A stretch of DNA of 64,000 nucleotides, taken from contig NZ_CP109785.1 of the NCBI RefSeq assembly GCF_025913575.1, forward strand, positions 1,922,001 to 1,986,000. The letters are read 5' to 3'. Position numbers and translations under genes: made by a program. Below, piece after piece: positions 9,887-19,307 of the stretch (the stretch's first letter is position 1; every line of letters begins with the position of its first letter). The notes under the pieces are model-generated. The model had not been told where the DNA came from, searched no databases, and was given only the letters and a program-made list of their open reading frames with translations. This DNA is from Halocatena marina. GTDB taxonomy: Archaea > Halobacteriota > Halobacteria > Halobacteriales > Haloarculaceae.

Positions 9887-10573
9887 ATGGGAGAAAAGAT
9901 ACGCGATCTCACAGGAGAGATTGATTGCGTGTTCTTTGATTTCGATGGTGTACTCATCGACTTTTGTGACACAGGGATACCAAACTGGCTCATTCAGATG
10001 GTACAAAAAGAAGCCAGAGCTATGGGTGTCGATGATATCAGTCCTGGAAACGTCGTTTCATTGTTCGGACGACCAGGAGCCGATCATTTCAGGCAGACGT
10101 GTACCGAGCTTGGGATCGATCGACCGTCAGACTTCTGGGATGCTGTTCATCATCGCGGAACCAAAGAAAAGGTTCATCGATTCGAGGCTGGCGAAATAAC
10201 TGCTTACGATGATATCTCGGTCATTCAAGCACTGTCCGCGTCGTTCAAGATTGCGATCGTTAGCAATCAACCGCAAGCATCTGTTGAACAACTGCTTCAC
10301 AAACTACCCGTTCACGATCACGTTGATGGGGTCGTCGGACTCGAAGGGCTCGAAACAAACGATCACCGAAAGCCAAACCCGGACTTCATTCTCGACGCAA
10401 AGAGGCGTCTCGGTGTCGAATCACCAGCCTACGTCGGGGACAGTGCGGTCGATGTGGAGGCTGCACGGACTGCTGATGCGGTTCCCGTGTATATTAATCG
10501 TGACGGCTCATTTCCAAACCATCAGGCGTATAACATTCAGACACTCGGATCGCTTCGAGCGCTTCTAGAGTAA
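9887..10573 (+). CDS. HAD-superfamily phosphatase
   Basis: A 228-residue haloacid dehalogenase-like hydrolase of the phosphoglycolate phosphatase/beta-phosphoglucomutase type. Motif I is FFDFDGVLID near residue 17 (nucleophile and acid Asp), motif II is IVSNQ near 122, motif III lysine is in HRKPNPDF near 162, and motif IV is YVGDSAVDVEAA near 185. The helical cap lies between motifs I and II. All catalytic residues are intact. Substrate unknown. Its upstream region is very AT-rich with several TATA-like runs. Confidence 0.85.
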   Translation: MGEKIRDLTGEIDCVFFDFDGVLIDFCDTGIPNWLIQMVQKEARAMGVDDISPGNVVSLFGRPGADHFRQTCTELGIDRPSDFWDAVHHRGTKEKVHRFEAGEITAYDDISVIQALSASFKIAIVSNQPQASVEQLLHKLPVHDHVDGVVGLEGLETNDHRKPNPDFILDAKRRLGVESPAYVGDSAVDVEAARTADAVPVYINRDGSFPNHQAYNIQTLGSLRALLE

Positions 10574-10653
10574 TTTCCATGGCTCTCGGCACTGATCGAA
10601 TCGCCGGTGTCGCACATTCCACAGTCCGGCTTGAGTGTGGCAGACACCCGCCG

Positions 10654-11715
10654 TCAGTCAGAGGAACGTAAGCTGCTCCCGGTGTTCGTCCACTTTGAAA
10701 AGAAGTTCCAGATGATTTGGGAGGCATCCGGTCCTCCGGGGTCCGTGTAGGAACCGTCAGTGGCACCACCGGACCATGCGTGACCCATACCATCAACAAT
10801 GTACTTTTCGACGATAGCTCGACCGTGTGGGTCGTGGTATTCGTACTCGGTGTAGCTGCGGCTAGATCCCGAGCCGCTGTTCGTCACGTCGGCAGTGTAG
10901 TCAACACCGCCGTCGTCGCTTCCATCGAGCGCGAGATCGTTGGTGACGGTCGCCTGTTCTGCGGCTTCGTGGCCATTGCACGGATAGACCGTAGTGTCGT
11001 TCGTCCCATGGAAGACGATGGTTGGGACCGGTTGTGTAATTCCGAACTGCTCCATGCGGTCGTACGCGTGTTGCCCCTCTACGACCGGATCTGTCGACGA
11101 ACCAGCGCTACAGTTGAAGAGAACGGTGTTTCCTTCGATTTGGGACTCAGCAACGTCGTACATTGTTCCCGAATGAACCGCACCGGCCGCGAAGACGTCG
11201 GCGTACTCTACGATCGCGTTCGGGACGAAGGCTGCACCGGCTGAGAACCCAGCGATGTACACCCGTTGGGTATCAATGTTCTCGCGGTTTTTCTCCTGAT
11301 CGACAATCCCGACCATCTCCGTGAGTTCACCCCTGTTGCGTGTGGTGTTCGCGTCGTTGAACCACTGCCAACAGTCGTACAATCCCGTCGTCTGCTCGGG
11401 ATAGACGACAATGAAGCCATTCTCCTCAGAAATCTGATTCATCTGAGTCGCGTCCTTGAACCCATCGGGACTCTGAGTACAGCCGTGCATCATTAATAGA
11501 AGGGGCACTGCCTCACTCCCGTCGTTCGTGCTCGGCACGTATTTCGTGTACCGTCGTCCGTTGTAACTCTCGTCAGTGTAACTGCCAGCAGCCGCGCTAA
11601 CCGTCGATACGCTTCCCATCGCCACACCAGTGACCACACCGCCAATGCTCTTCAACATTGTTCGCCGATCAATCCGTGTGCCACGAAGGGACGATCGGTC
11701 TGAGTCGTATGACAT
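10654..11715 (-). CDS. Tat-exported PHB depolymerase-family esterase
   Basis: A 353-residue alpha/beta hydrolase. The N-terminus carries a Tat signal (IDRRTMLKSIGG, then a hydrophobic run ending SAAAG), so it is secreted folded. The oxyanion HGCTQSP near residue 78, nucleophile motif GFSAGAA near 163 and histidine in GMGHAW near 318 fit LpqC-type polyhydroxyalkanoate depolymerases and feruloyl/acetylxylan esterases. A substrate cannot be chosen from sequence. The ATG at 11715 is used; a GTG three codons upstream is possible. A TATA-poor but AT-rich region precedes it. Confidence 0.85.
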   Translation of the reverse strand: MSYDSDRSSLRGTRIDRRTMLKSIGGVVTGVAMGSVSTVSAAAGSYTDESYNGRRYTKYVPSTNDGSEAVPLLLMMHGCTQSPDGFKDATQMNQISEENGFIVVYPEQTTGLYDCWQWFNDANTTRNRGELTEMVGIVDQEKNRENIDTQRVYIAGFSAGAAFVPNAIVEYADVFAAGAVHSGTMYDVAESQIEGNTVLFNCSAGSSTDPVVEGQHAYDRMEQFGITQPVPTIVFHGTNDTTVYPCNGHEAAEQATVTNDLALDGSDDGGVDYTADVTNSGSGSSRSYTEYEYHDPHGRAIVEKYIVDGMGHAWSGGATDGSYTDPGGPDASQIIWNFFSKWTNTGSSLRSSD

Positions 11716-11898
11716 ATACGACACAATAGACGATCCAAGATGATGTATTCTTTCATTAATATATGAACAAGATTATATCTTGATTGATTTCCAATCAAAT
11801 CTCGGCAGACGCGAACCTCGTGACGAAACACGACAGCGCGAAGACTAACCACCGATAATCATTTGCAGCGAAAGAGTTTTATAGAATAATGAAAATTC

Positions 11899-12636
11899 AT
11901 GAGTAATAAATCCGAGATCATGATCGAACTCGTTCTTGACGTGGAGCAGTACGATTGTCCGTACATTGCGGCGACCGACGAACACGACGTGGCGTTTTCG
12001 ACACTCAATTGGGAGTTCGATCGTACAGCCGAGACGCTCGAAACCCGAATGGTGGTCGACGGTAGTGATCGTGCGACTCTCGATGCGGGACTCGGGACGC
12101 TCCCCGAACACGACCAGATTCTCGAATACGAACTCGTTGCCAAACGAGAGGGAGTTGCCCGGATCCGGTCAGTTATTCCGATGACGGACGCGATGGACGT
12201 TATCCAAACTCACAACGGCTACATTTCGGGACCGTTCCACATCGAATCAGGAAGCGAACGCTGGCAGGTGAGCTTCGATAGCGAGAAGCACGCTGAAGGT
12301 GCTCTTTCTGCGCTTGCTGCTGATAACGAGTTCACCGTCGAAGCGCGCGAAGAGTTGCGCCTTGGCGAGATGCAGGGCTACGCCCAGTCCGTTGGCGCAG
12401 CGATGACGCTCGTAGACGGCTGCCGTGATCTTTCAAAGACCGAGCGGCGTACGCTCGAAGCCGCAGTTGATGGTGGCTACTTCAACCGTCCGCGCGATAC
12501 CGACCTCGGTAGACTTGCTTCGGAGTTCGGTGTCTCAAAGCCTGCGGTCTCGAACAATCTGCGACGCGGTCAGGAACGCGTCCTCTCACGAGTGGTCGAT
12601 GTTCTCGATGATATCGACGATGAAAACCAGAAGTAG
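11899..12636 (+). CDS. Bat-like HTH_10 transcriptional regulator
   Basis: A 245-residue regulator with an N-terminal sensory-type region and a C-terminal HTH_10 domain (residues about 178-235: LSKTERRTLEAAVDGGYF, then LASEFGVSKPAVSNNLRRG), as in the haloarchaeal Bat and DmsR groups. It lies 109 bases upstream of the amino-acid ABC transporter operon on the same strand, so it is a candidate regulator of that operon. A TATA-like ttttatag at 11877-11884 lies too near the first ATG; the ATG at 11920 would suit it better, so the true start may be 11920. Confidence 0.85.
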   Translation: MSNKSEIMIELVLDVEQYDCPYIAATDEHDVAFSTLNWEFDRTAETLETRMVVDGSDRATLDAGLGTLPEHDQILEYELVAKREGVARIRSVIPMTDAMDVIQTHNGYISGPFHIESGSERWQVSFDSEKHAEGALSALAADNEFTVEAREELRLGEMQGYAQSVGAAMTLVDGCRDLSKTERRTLEAAVDGGYFNRPRDTDLGRLASEFGVSKPAVSNNLRRGQERVLSRVVDVLDDIDDENQK

Positions 12637-12745
12637 TGAAATCATCGTGTGGGGATCTATTTTAGCTGTCTCAAATGTATCCTATAATGTATTAACATAT
12701 TAACCCAGTGATTGATACTACGATAGGCACACTGTGACGTATGTC

Positions 12746-14086
12746 ATGGAAACGAATGACATCACACGTCGTCGGGTCATTACCGCTCTTGGAGGGATGG
12801 GTGCGGCTGGTCTCGCAGGCTGTACCAATGGGACGACCAATAGCGGAGCATCGGAAACCGTGAAAATCGGAGTTCTTCAGCCGCTCACCGGCGACTTGAA
12901 ATACTACGGACAGCAGTCGCTGTGGGGATTCTACGAGGGACTCAATCACAAGAGCGATGATCGATTCACCGCAGAGGCGAAGACGGGAGAAAAAACAGTC
13001 ACAATCGGCGGGACTGACTACGTCTTGCTGGTCAGAGACACCCAGCTCGATGCCAATCGTGCTCAATCGCTGGCGACTGACCTCGTTCAGGACGACGACG
13101 TCGATCTCCTGTTCGGGTGTGCGTCCTCCTCGTCGGCGACACAGGTCGCCACGACGGTGACCAAACAGGCACAGGTCCCGACAATGGTTGGTCCCGCGGC
13201 CTCGGCGTCTCTCACAGCAAACAGCGAGACGTGCAGCCAGTATCTCTTCCGGGCGAGCGAGAACACCGCGATGGACGCTCGTTCGGGAGGAGCGTACATC
13301 GCAAAGAACAGCGAAGTCTCGAAAGTGTACTTGTTTGGTGCAGACTACAGCTTTGGGCGGGCCGTCGTCGAAAACTACCGAACCGTTTTGGAGAACAACG
13401 GTGTCGAGATCGTCGGCGAGAAGTTCGTCCCACAGGGCTACTCCGAATGGCAGGGCCTGCTCGACAACGCAGAGAAGGCGAGAGCAGACGGTATCGTCGC
13501 TGGGTTCACCGTGGCGACGCTACCACAACTGTTCACCACATTTCTCAATGGTGAGTACTCTTACCGAGTGTTCGGAGGCTTTGCCACCAAGATCACGGTC
13601 TCGATCATCGGCAAGACCCTGCAGAAGGTACTCGGCAAACCACTCACGGAGAAGAAGTTGAAGGGAACCGGACTTGGCCCGTTCACGACGCGGTATCACT
13701 GGAACCAGTACGACAACGAGATCAACAGTTCGTTTGTCGACAGCTATACGACGGCCTACGGCGTTGTTCCCGATCTGTTCTCCTCGGGAACGTTCACTGC
13801 CGCTTCAGCGATCGTCCAAGCAGTCGAAGAAAGCGGATCGACGGCGAGCGACGACGTGGTGTCGGCGCTTCGTGAGATGACCGTCACGGCATCGCCCAAG
13901 GGCAAGAATGCCTACACCTTCGAGAAACACAATCAGGCTCGCTCTGCGATGACGCTCGCAAACAGCGTTCCGAGTTCACAGAAAAATTGGGAAGCACCGA
14001 TCAAACCGAGCGAACCGCTCGCTCGTGTTTCGGCGGATCGGACAACCATTCCGACCGACAACTCCGAGATGAACTGCCAACTGTAA
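12746..14086 (+). CDS. Branched-chain amino-acid-type ABC substrate-binding lipoprotein
   Basis: A 446-residue periplasmic-binding protein of the LivJ/LivK (type I, Leu/Ile/Val-binding) family. The N-terminus is a Tat lipoprotein signal: ITRRRVITALGG followed by the lipobox LAGC. The mature part begins with KIGVLQPLTGDLKYYG, typical of this family. First gene of a five-gene importer operon. Related proteins bind amino acids, urea or short amides, so the ligand is unproven. The ATG at 12746 is used instead of the GTG at 12734, because it puts the RR motif close to the N-terminus. Confidence 0.9.
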   Translation: METNDITRRRVITALGGMGAAGLAGCTNGTTNSGASETVKIGVLQPLTGDLKYYGQQSLWGFYEGLNHKSDDRFTAEAKTGEKTVTIGGTDYVLLVRDTQLDANRAQSLATDLVQDDDVDLLFGCASSSSATQVATTVTKQAQVPTMVGPAASASLTANSETCSQYLFRASENTAMDARSGGAYIAKNSEVSKVYLFGADYSFGRAVVENYRTVLENNGVEIVGEKFVPQGYSEWQGLLDNAEKARADGIVAGFTVATLPQLFTTFLNGEYSYRVFGGFATKITVSIIGKTLQKVLGKPLTEKKLKGTGLGPFTTRYHWNQYDNEINSSFVDSYTTAYGVVPDLFSSGTFTAASAIVQAVEESGSTASDDVVSALREMTVTASPKGKNAYTFEKHNQARSAMTLANSVPSSQKNWEAPIKPSEPLARVSADRTTIPTDNSEMNCQL

Positions 14087-14089
14087 GCC

Positions 14090-14890
14090 ATGCTCAGGAC
14101 TCAGAAACTGACGAAACGATTCGGCGGGCTGACGGCTGTCGACGAGGTCGACTTCGAACTCGAAGACGAACTCTGTTCGCTCATCGGACCGAACGGGGCG
14201 GGAAAGACCACGTTCTTCGATCTCCTGACCGGCACATTACGACCGAGTAGCGGAACCATCGAACTCAAGACGGAACGAGGTTGGCGCGATATGACGGAAG
14301 CAGGCACGGATGAGACAGCCTCACTCGGACTTCACCGATCGTACCAGATAACGAATATTTTTTCAGGGAGTACAGTAGCGGAGAACGTACGGATCGCGGC
14401 GCAAGCACACGGCAACGATTCATTCACGCTGTGGCGAAACACAAAGGCGTTTGATGGGTATATCGAGGAAGCACACTCCATCTTGGAACGTGTTGGTCTT
14501 GCAAGCGAGGCCGAGACGACCGCATCGAATTTGAGCCACGGCGAAAAGCGCAAGCTCGAAGTGGCAATCGCGTTGGCGGGTGATCCGGACGTGTTGCTCT
14601 TAGACGAACCGAACGCTGGCGTTTCGAGCGAGAGCGTCGAGGAAATCATCGCGCTCATCCACGACGTGGCTGACGACCACGCGGTGCTGTTAGTCGAGCA
14701 CAACATGGACATTGTGATGAACGTCTCTGATCGGATCGTCGTTCTCCATCAGGGAGCAGTGATCGCAGACGGCGATCCCGAAACAATTCAGAACGATCCG
14801 GCTGTACAGGAGGCGTACTTCGGTAGCTACGCGGACGACTGGAAAGATGCGAGCGGTACGAAAAGAGGAACGGAGGGGACAACGGCGTGA
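14090..14890 (+). CDS. livG: ABC importer ATPase LivG-like
   Basis: A 266-residue ATPase with Walker A GPNGAGKTT, a signature reading LSHGEKRKLEVAIAL, Walker B VLLLDEPNAGV and switch H in LLVEHNMD; the QITNIFSGSTVAENV segment is typical of LivG. It follows the binding protein by three bases and its TGA overlaps the GTG of the next gene. It powers uptake together with LivF. Some family-typical D-loop residues differ (PNAGVSS where PAAGLNP is usual), which is within the family's range. Confidence 0.9.
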   Translation: MLRTQKLTKRFGGLTAVDEVDFELEDELCSLIGPNGAGKTTFFDLLTGTLRPSSGTIELKTERGWRDMTEAGTDETASLGLHRSYQITNIFSGSTVAENVRIAAQAHGNDSFTLWRNTKAFDGYIEEAHSILERVGLASEAETTASNLSHGEKRKLEVAIALAGDPDVLLLDEPNAGVSSESVEEIIALIHDVADDHAVLLVEHNMDIVMNVSDRIVVLHQGAVIADGDPETIQNDPAVQEAYFGSYADDWKDASGTKRGTEGTTA

Positions 14891-15630
14891 GCGCAGACAG
14901 GCACACAGCGGAGGAGACGGGCGCTGCCAGCGGCGATCCTCCTGAGTCGAAGCCGCTGCTCGTCGCCGAAGGGCTTCAGACCTACTACGGCGAGAGTCAC
15001 ATTCTCGAAGGCGTTTCGTTCGATATACGTGAGGGGGAGGTGGTCGCGCTCGTTGGCCGCAACGGGGTGGGTAAGACCACAACGCTCCGTTCGATTCTCC
15101 AGCTCACACCGCCGCGAGCGGGATCGATTCGCTACCAGGGAGAGGAGCTGATCGGACAGCGACCCCACGAAGTAACCGAACGCGGTATCGGCTGGATCCC
15201 GGAAGAACGACGGATCTTTTCGGATCTCACGGTCGAAGAAAACCTCCGTATCGCGTCCGTCGACACCGAGCACGCCCTACATACAGCGTACGAGACGTTT
15301 CCGGATCTCGAACGATTCGCCCAGCGTAAGGCTGGTACGCTCTCGGGCGGGCAACAGCAGATGCTCGCTATTGCCCGCGCGCTCGTCGGCGACAATGATC
15401 TGTTGCTCGTCGACGAACCGAGCGAGGGACTCGCACCACAAATCGTCGCCGCGGTCGCAGAGAGCATCGCGGCAACCGAGCAGACGGTGCTGCTCGTCGA
15501 ACAGAACTTGCCGCTCGCGTTCGATCTCGCCGATCGATTCTACGCGCTCGATAATGGACAGATTGTCGAGAGTGGTACAACCGACGACAACAGCGCCGAT
15601 GACGCGCTCCGGGGGTATCTCTCTTCATGA
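14887..15630 (+). CDS. livF: ABC importer ATPase LivF-like
   Basis: A 247-residue ATPase with the LivF hallmark LQTYYGESHILEG near its N-terminus, Walker A GRNGVGKTT, signature LSGGQQQMLAIARAL, Walker B LLLVDEPSEGL and switch glutamine/histidine region VLLVEQNLPLA. The glutamine in place of the switch histidine is normal for LivF. A GTG start overlaps the livG stop, and its own TGA overlaps the ATG of livH, so the genes are tightly coupled. Confidence 0.9.
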   Translation: MSADRHTAEETGAASGDPPESKPLLVAEGLQTYYGESHILEGVSFDIREGEVVALVGRNGVGKTTTLRSILQLTPPRAGSIRYQGEELIGQRPHEVTERGIGWIPEERRIFSDLTVEENLRIASVDTEHALHTAYETFPDLERFAQRKAGTLSGGQQQMLAIARALVGDNDLLLVDEPSEGLAPQIVAAVAESIAATEQTVLLVEQNLPLAFDLADRFYALDNGQIVESGTTDDNSADDALRGYLSS

Positions 15631-16667
15631 GTGGTGTGATCGCTTGGCTGTCTCACTGTTCGGTTGCGGGGGTTCCGCTCACAGCCGATGTGCTCGGACA
15701 GTTCTTCCAGTTCGAGACGCTCGTATCCGTGTTTCTCAACGGGCTGGCGAAAGCGTCGTTGTACATCATGATTGCGACGGGGCTCACGCTCATTTTTGGA
15801 TTGATGGGTGTTCTCAACTTTGCGCACGGCTCGTTGACGATGATCGGTGCCTATCTCGGTGGTACGGTGCTCACCGCTCTCGTCGCCAGTACGACGGGCG
15901 ATCCTGCTCGTTTCGTGCTGTTTTTCGGAGCGGTTGTCGTCGTGTTCGGGACATTAACCGTCTTTGGCGGCCTCCTCGAAGTAACACTCATTCGGCCGTT
16001 GTACGACCGACCCCCGATCTACCAGATACTCCTCACCTTCGGGGTGACGCTTGTGCTCGATGAACTCGCGCGCATTGTCGTTACGTTCTACGGACTTCAA
16101 CCCATCAGCGACTGGCAAGCCGCGCTGGGGACAAAACCCGATATTCTCACGCGCTCGGTTACCGTTGGCTCGGTGAGTGTCCCTGGATTAGCGTTGTTCG
16201 AGATCGTCTTCGGTGTCGTGACCGTACTTGCGATTCATGCCTTTCTCACCCGCACCCGATACGGACTCATCGTGCGGGCGGGCAGTGACGATTCAGAGAT
16301 GGTTTCGGCGCTCGGTATCGACGTTCGACGCGTATTCACGGTGGTGTTCGCACTCGGTGTTGGCGTGGCGGGCGTCGCTGGTACACTCCTGTTGTGGGAT
16401 CCGAACTGGGGTGCAAGCGTGCCGCTTGCGACGGAAACCCTTCTCCCGGCGTTCGTCGTAGTCATCGTTGGTGGACTGGGAACGTTCCGTGGGACCGTCG
16501 CCGCTGGGGTACTTGTCGGACTGGTCGACAGCACGATGACGTGGTGGTTCCAGAACGCGATTCAGTTCACCGGACTCCCCGAGATGATGGTCTTTCTCGT
16601 CTTGATTGTGACGCTGATCGTACGTCCACAGGGGCTGTTCGGTCTTGCGGAGGTGGGCGGTCATTAG
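15627..16667 (+). CDS. livH: ABC importer permease LivH-like
   Basis: A 346-residue membrane protein with about eight to nine hydrophobic segments. The family motifs GLTLIFGLMGVLNFAHGS (residues about 52-70) and the EAA-like cytosolic loop around AGSDDSEMVSALGIDVRRV identify LivH. The C-terminal VRPQGLFG is the usual LivH ending. It pairs with LivM to form the channel. Overlaps the livF stop by four bases. Confidence 0.9.
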   Translation: MSGVIAWLSHCSVAGVPLTADVLGQFFQFETLVSVFLNGLAKASLYIMIATGLTLIFGLMGVLNFAHGSLTMIGAYLGGTVLTALVASTTGDPARFVLFFGAVVVVFGTLTVFGGLLEVTLIRPLYDRPPIYQILLTFGVTLVLDELARIVVTFYGLQPISDWQAALGTKPDILTRSVTVGSVSVPGLALFEIVFGVVTVLAIHAFLTRTRYGLIVRAGSDDSEMVSALGIDVRRVFTVVFALGVGVAGVAGTLLLWDPNWGASVPLATETLLPAFVVVIVGGLGTFRGTVAAGVLVGLVDSTMTWWFQNAIQFTGLPEMMVFLVLIVTLIVRPQGLFGLAEVGGH

Positions 16668-17943
16668 CACCTCAACGCCGAACGAGCCGACCGAAACGAA
16701 CGAAGACCACTGGCTCTCTCAGTACATCCACGAGCACACCATTCACCTCGGAGTGATCGCGTTTCTTTCGCTGTATCCCGCGCTCCACGCGGTGCTCACG
16801 AGTTCGGTGCTTGGTGCAGAAGCAGTAGCTGTGCTTCCGGATATCGAGACGATGACCGCAGTGCTCTACTTTGGGCTGTTCGCTATGAGCTTTGATTTTA
16901 TCAGCGGCTACACCGGCTATCTCTCGTTCGGGCACGCCGCGTTCTACGGCACGGGCGCGTACTTCGTCGTGCTCGCGGCAAATGGCACCATTCCATTCGT
17001 GCCATCGGGAACACCGTTCATGGTTCTCCTGATACTCGCTGGGATGTGTGCGCTCGTGCTTGCTCTGCTCATCGGCGGCGTGTCGTTTCGGCTCAGCGGT
17101 GTCTACTTCGCCATGATCACTCTCGGATTCTCACAGGTGCTGTACGTGTTCGTGCGTGGCTGGCGATACGTCGGCTCGAATCCGCGCGACGGAGTGTTTG
17201 TCACAGGTCGCTCCGATGGCTTCGAGATCGGCGTCCCGTTCATCGATCAGCTAACGGTCGCCATCGGACAGCTCACTGGTGATGAAGTCAATGGATTCCT
17301 GGGGATCATCTCGCTTTCCGCCACTGAGGTTACCTACTACGCTATTGGATTCGTCGTACTGCTCTGTTATTTCTCGATGCAGCGAATTCTCAACTCGCCG
17401 TTCGGCCGGATCATGGTTGCCATTCGTGAAAACGAAGCGCGCACTCGCGCAATCGGATACGACACGTTTCGGTACAAACTGGCAGCGTTTGCGATCAGTG
17501 GATTTTTCGCTGGCATTGCCGGTGCGCTCTTCGCTGGGGTCCGGCGGTCGGTTTCGCCCGACAACTCGCTGTTTTTCCTCGTGACCGGCGACGCGCTGCT
17601 TGCCTCGATACTGGGCGGCTTCGGAACACTCGCTGGACCGCTCTACGGCCGACTGTTCGATGAGTCTGTCCGGGAGTTCCTCTCGACCGGTGGCACAGGA
17701 GGTGGTCTGCTCCCCTATCTCCGTGGGCACCTCCCGACGAGTGTACTCGATGCCGATCTCTTCGGTGTCACGGTTCGGGCAGCGGTCGAAACGTTTCTGA
17801 ACGGCCACGCGAGCCTCTATCTTGGCCTTCTCTTCGTGCTCTTCGTGCTCTACGTGCCAAACGGGCTGTTGGGAACAATCCAGAAACGTTCCGAGGGAAC
17901 AGTGACTTCGTGGCTGATGGGATGGGTCGAACGACGCCGATAG
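16645..17943 (+). CDS. livM: ABC importer permease LivM-like
   Basis: A 432-residue permease with about ten hydrophobic segments. The stretches AMSFDFISGYTGYLSFGHAAFYGTG and RENEARTRAIGYDTFRYKL are the LivM hallmarks, and VPNGLLGT near the C-terminus is typical. Start choice is awkward: no ATG or GTG precedes the first helix in frame. A TTG at 16645 is used here; an ATT at 16663 overlapping the livH stop as ATTAG is the alternative. Last gene of the importer operon. Confidence 0.87.
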   Translation: MRRWAVISTSTPNEPTETNEDHWLSQYIHEHTIHLGVIAFLSLYPALHAVLTSSVLGAEAVAVLPDIETMTAVLYFGLFAMSFDFISGYTGYLSFGHAAFYGTGAYFVVLAANGTIPFVPSGTPFMVLLILAGMCALVLALLIGGVSFRLSGVYFAMITLGFSQVLYVFVRGWRYVGSNPRDGVFVTGRSDGFEIGVPFIDQLTVAIGQLTGDEVNGFLGIISLSATEVTYYAIGFVVLLCYFSMQRILNSPFGRIMVAIRENEARTRAIGYDTFRYKLAAFAISGFFAGIAGALFAGVRRSVSPDNSLFFLVTGDALLASILGGFGTLAGPLYGRLFDESVREFLSTGGTGGGLLPYLRGHLPTSVLDADLFGVTVRAAVETFLNGHASLYLGLLFVLFVLYVPNGLLGTIQKRSEGTVTSWLMGWVERRR

Positions 17944-18066
17944 TCCCCTCAGTAAAGAACCGAAGAACAGAGAAACCAGCACAGACACCCACTCTGGTAA
18001 CACTACGATGATGCTATCGCTCTCGAACGATGACTATAATCAGCACGAGGGAGTACACACGGCCGA

Positions 18067-19299
18067 ATGGTTACTGATGCGAATCGACGCGAAGGGATTC
18101 CGTTCGGAACGGTGGTTCAACGCGATCGTGCCACCTTGGCGCTCGTGATTTTTGTCGTTCTGTTCGCGCAGGTGTTGTTGTATCCAGGCGTCACCGATTT
18201 GGTCACGGCCCTTGGTGCAACAACAGATCTCGACGCCAGCACGTGGTTTCTTGGTGCCGAGTTCGCCGCATTCGTCCTCTTTTCAGGCTTTTGGGGTGCG
18301 CTGAGTGATCGCACCAGCCGTCGTATCCCGTTTATTGTCGTTGGTGGACTCGGTGGGGCTGCGGGTTATGCCATCCTCGCGTTCCTTGGGCAGGGATACG
18401 GTGTCCGCTTCGAAACAGTCCTCGTATTACGTTTCTTCCAAGGAGCACTCACGATTGCCGCGTTCTCACTGGCGATGACCATGCTCATGGATCTTGAGGG
18501 AGGACACGGACAGAACATGGGGGCAGCTGGCATCGCGATCGGCTTAGGAACAGCACTCGGTGCACCGATCGGTGGCCAGCTGTACGAACAAGGCGCATTC
18601 GTTCCGCTCTGGATTGCGAGTGTTGCGCTTCTACTCGCTGCAGGGTTGGCCACTCGGGTCACCGACCGCTCTCCATCGGGACAGCGAATGGGACTGCGCG
18701 ATGTTGGCCGTCGTCTCCGGGGAACCCCTGCATTGGGTTTCCCGTACGCATTCGGGTTCATGGACCGTCTTACAGCCGGATTTTTCGCACTGATCGGCAC
18801 GATCTACTTTCGGGAGACGTTCGCTCTTGATGCAGGCGGGGCTGGTCTCATGCTAGGACTGTTCTTTGTTCCCTTCGCACTCCTACAGTATCCATTGGGA
18901 GTCGTTTCGGATCGCATTGGACGAAAGCTTCCAGTTGCGATCGGCTCACTTCTCTACGGAGGCACTGTTATCGCAGTGTATCTGGCACCGACACTGTGGC
19001 TCGCTGGGTGTACGATGGTTCTGTTGGGAGTCTTTGGTGCGCTCGTCTCACCAGCGACGATGGCGTTGGTTTCCGATCTCGCAACAGACACTGATCGAGG
19101 CGTCGCAATGGGTGGGTTCAACATTTTCGGCAATCTTGGTTTTCTCGCCGGATTCGTCGTTGGAAGTGTCATTACCGACTCTTTCGATTATGGTGCTGCG
19201 TTCCTTGCCGCTGGACTCCTTGAGGCAGGTATCGTCGTCGTTGCGCTTCCATCGTTCCTCCGACTCGATTTGTCACAGACGCCGACATTTAGTGAATAA
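18067..19299 (+). CDS. Major facilitator superfamily transporter
   Basis: A 410-residue carrier with twelve predicted membrane helices. The loop between helices 2 and 3 carries the MFS signature as GALSDRTSRRIPF, repeated in the second half as GVVSDRIGRKLPV. This places it with the drug:H+ antiporter or sugar-efflux families, but no substrate can be assigned. It is separated from the ABC operon by 123 bases and meets the Gfo/Idh gene tail to tail. Confidence 0.88.
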   Translation: MVTDANRREGIPFGTVVQRDRATLALVIFVVLFAQVLLYPGVTDLVTALGATTDLDASTWFLGAEFAAFVLFSGFWGALSDRTSRRIPFIVVGGLGGAAGYAILAFLGQGYGVRFETVLVLRFFQGALTIAAFSLAMTMLMDLEGGHGQNMGAAGIAIGLGTALGAPIGGQLYEQGAFVPLWIASVALLLAAGLATRVTDRSPSGQRMGLRDVGRRLRGTPALGFPYAFGFMDRLTAGFFALIGTIYFRETFALDAGGAGLMLGLFFVPFALLQYPLGVVSDRIGRKLPVAIGSLLYGGTVIAVYLAPTLWLAGCTMVLLGVFGALVSPATMALVSDLATDTDRGVAMGGFNIFGNLGFLAGFVVGSVITDSFDYGAAFLAAGLLEAGIVVVALPSFLRLDLSQTPTFSE

Positions 19300-19307
19300 A
19301 ACCGACT

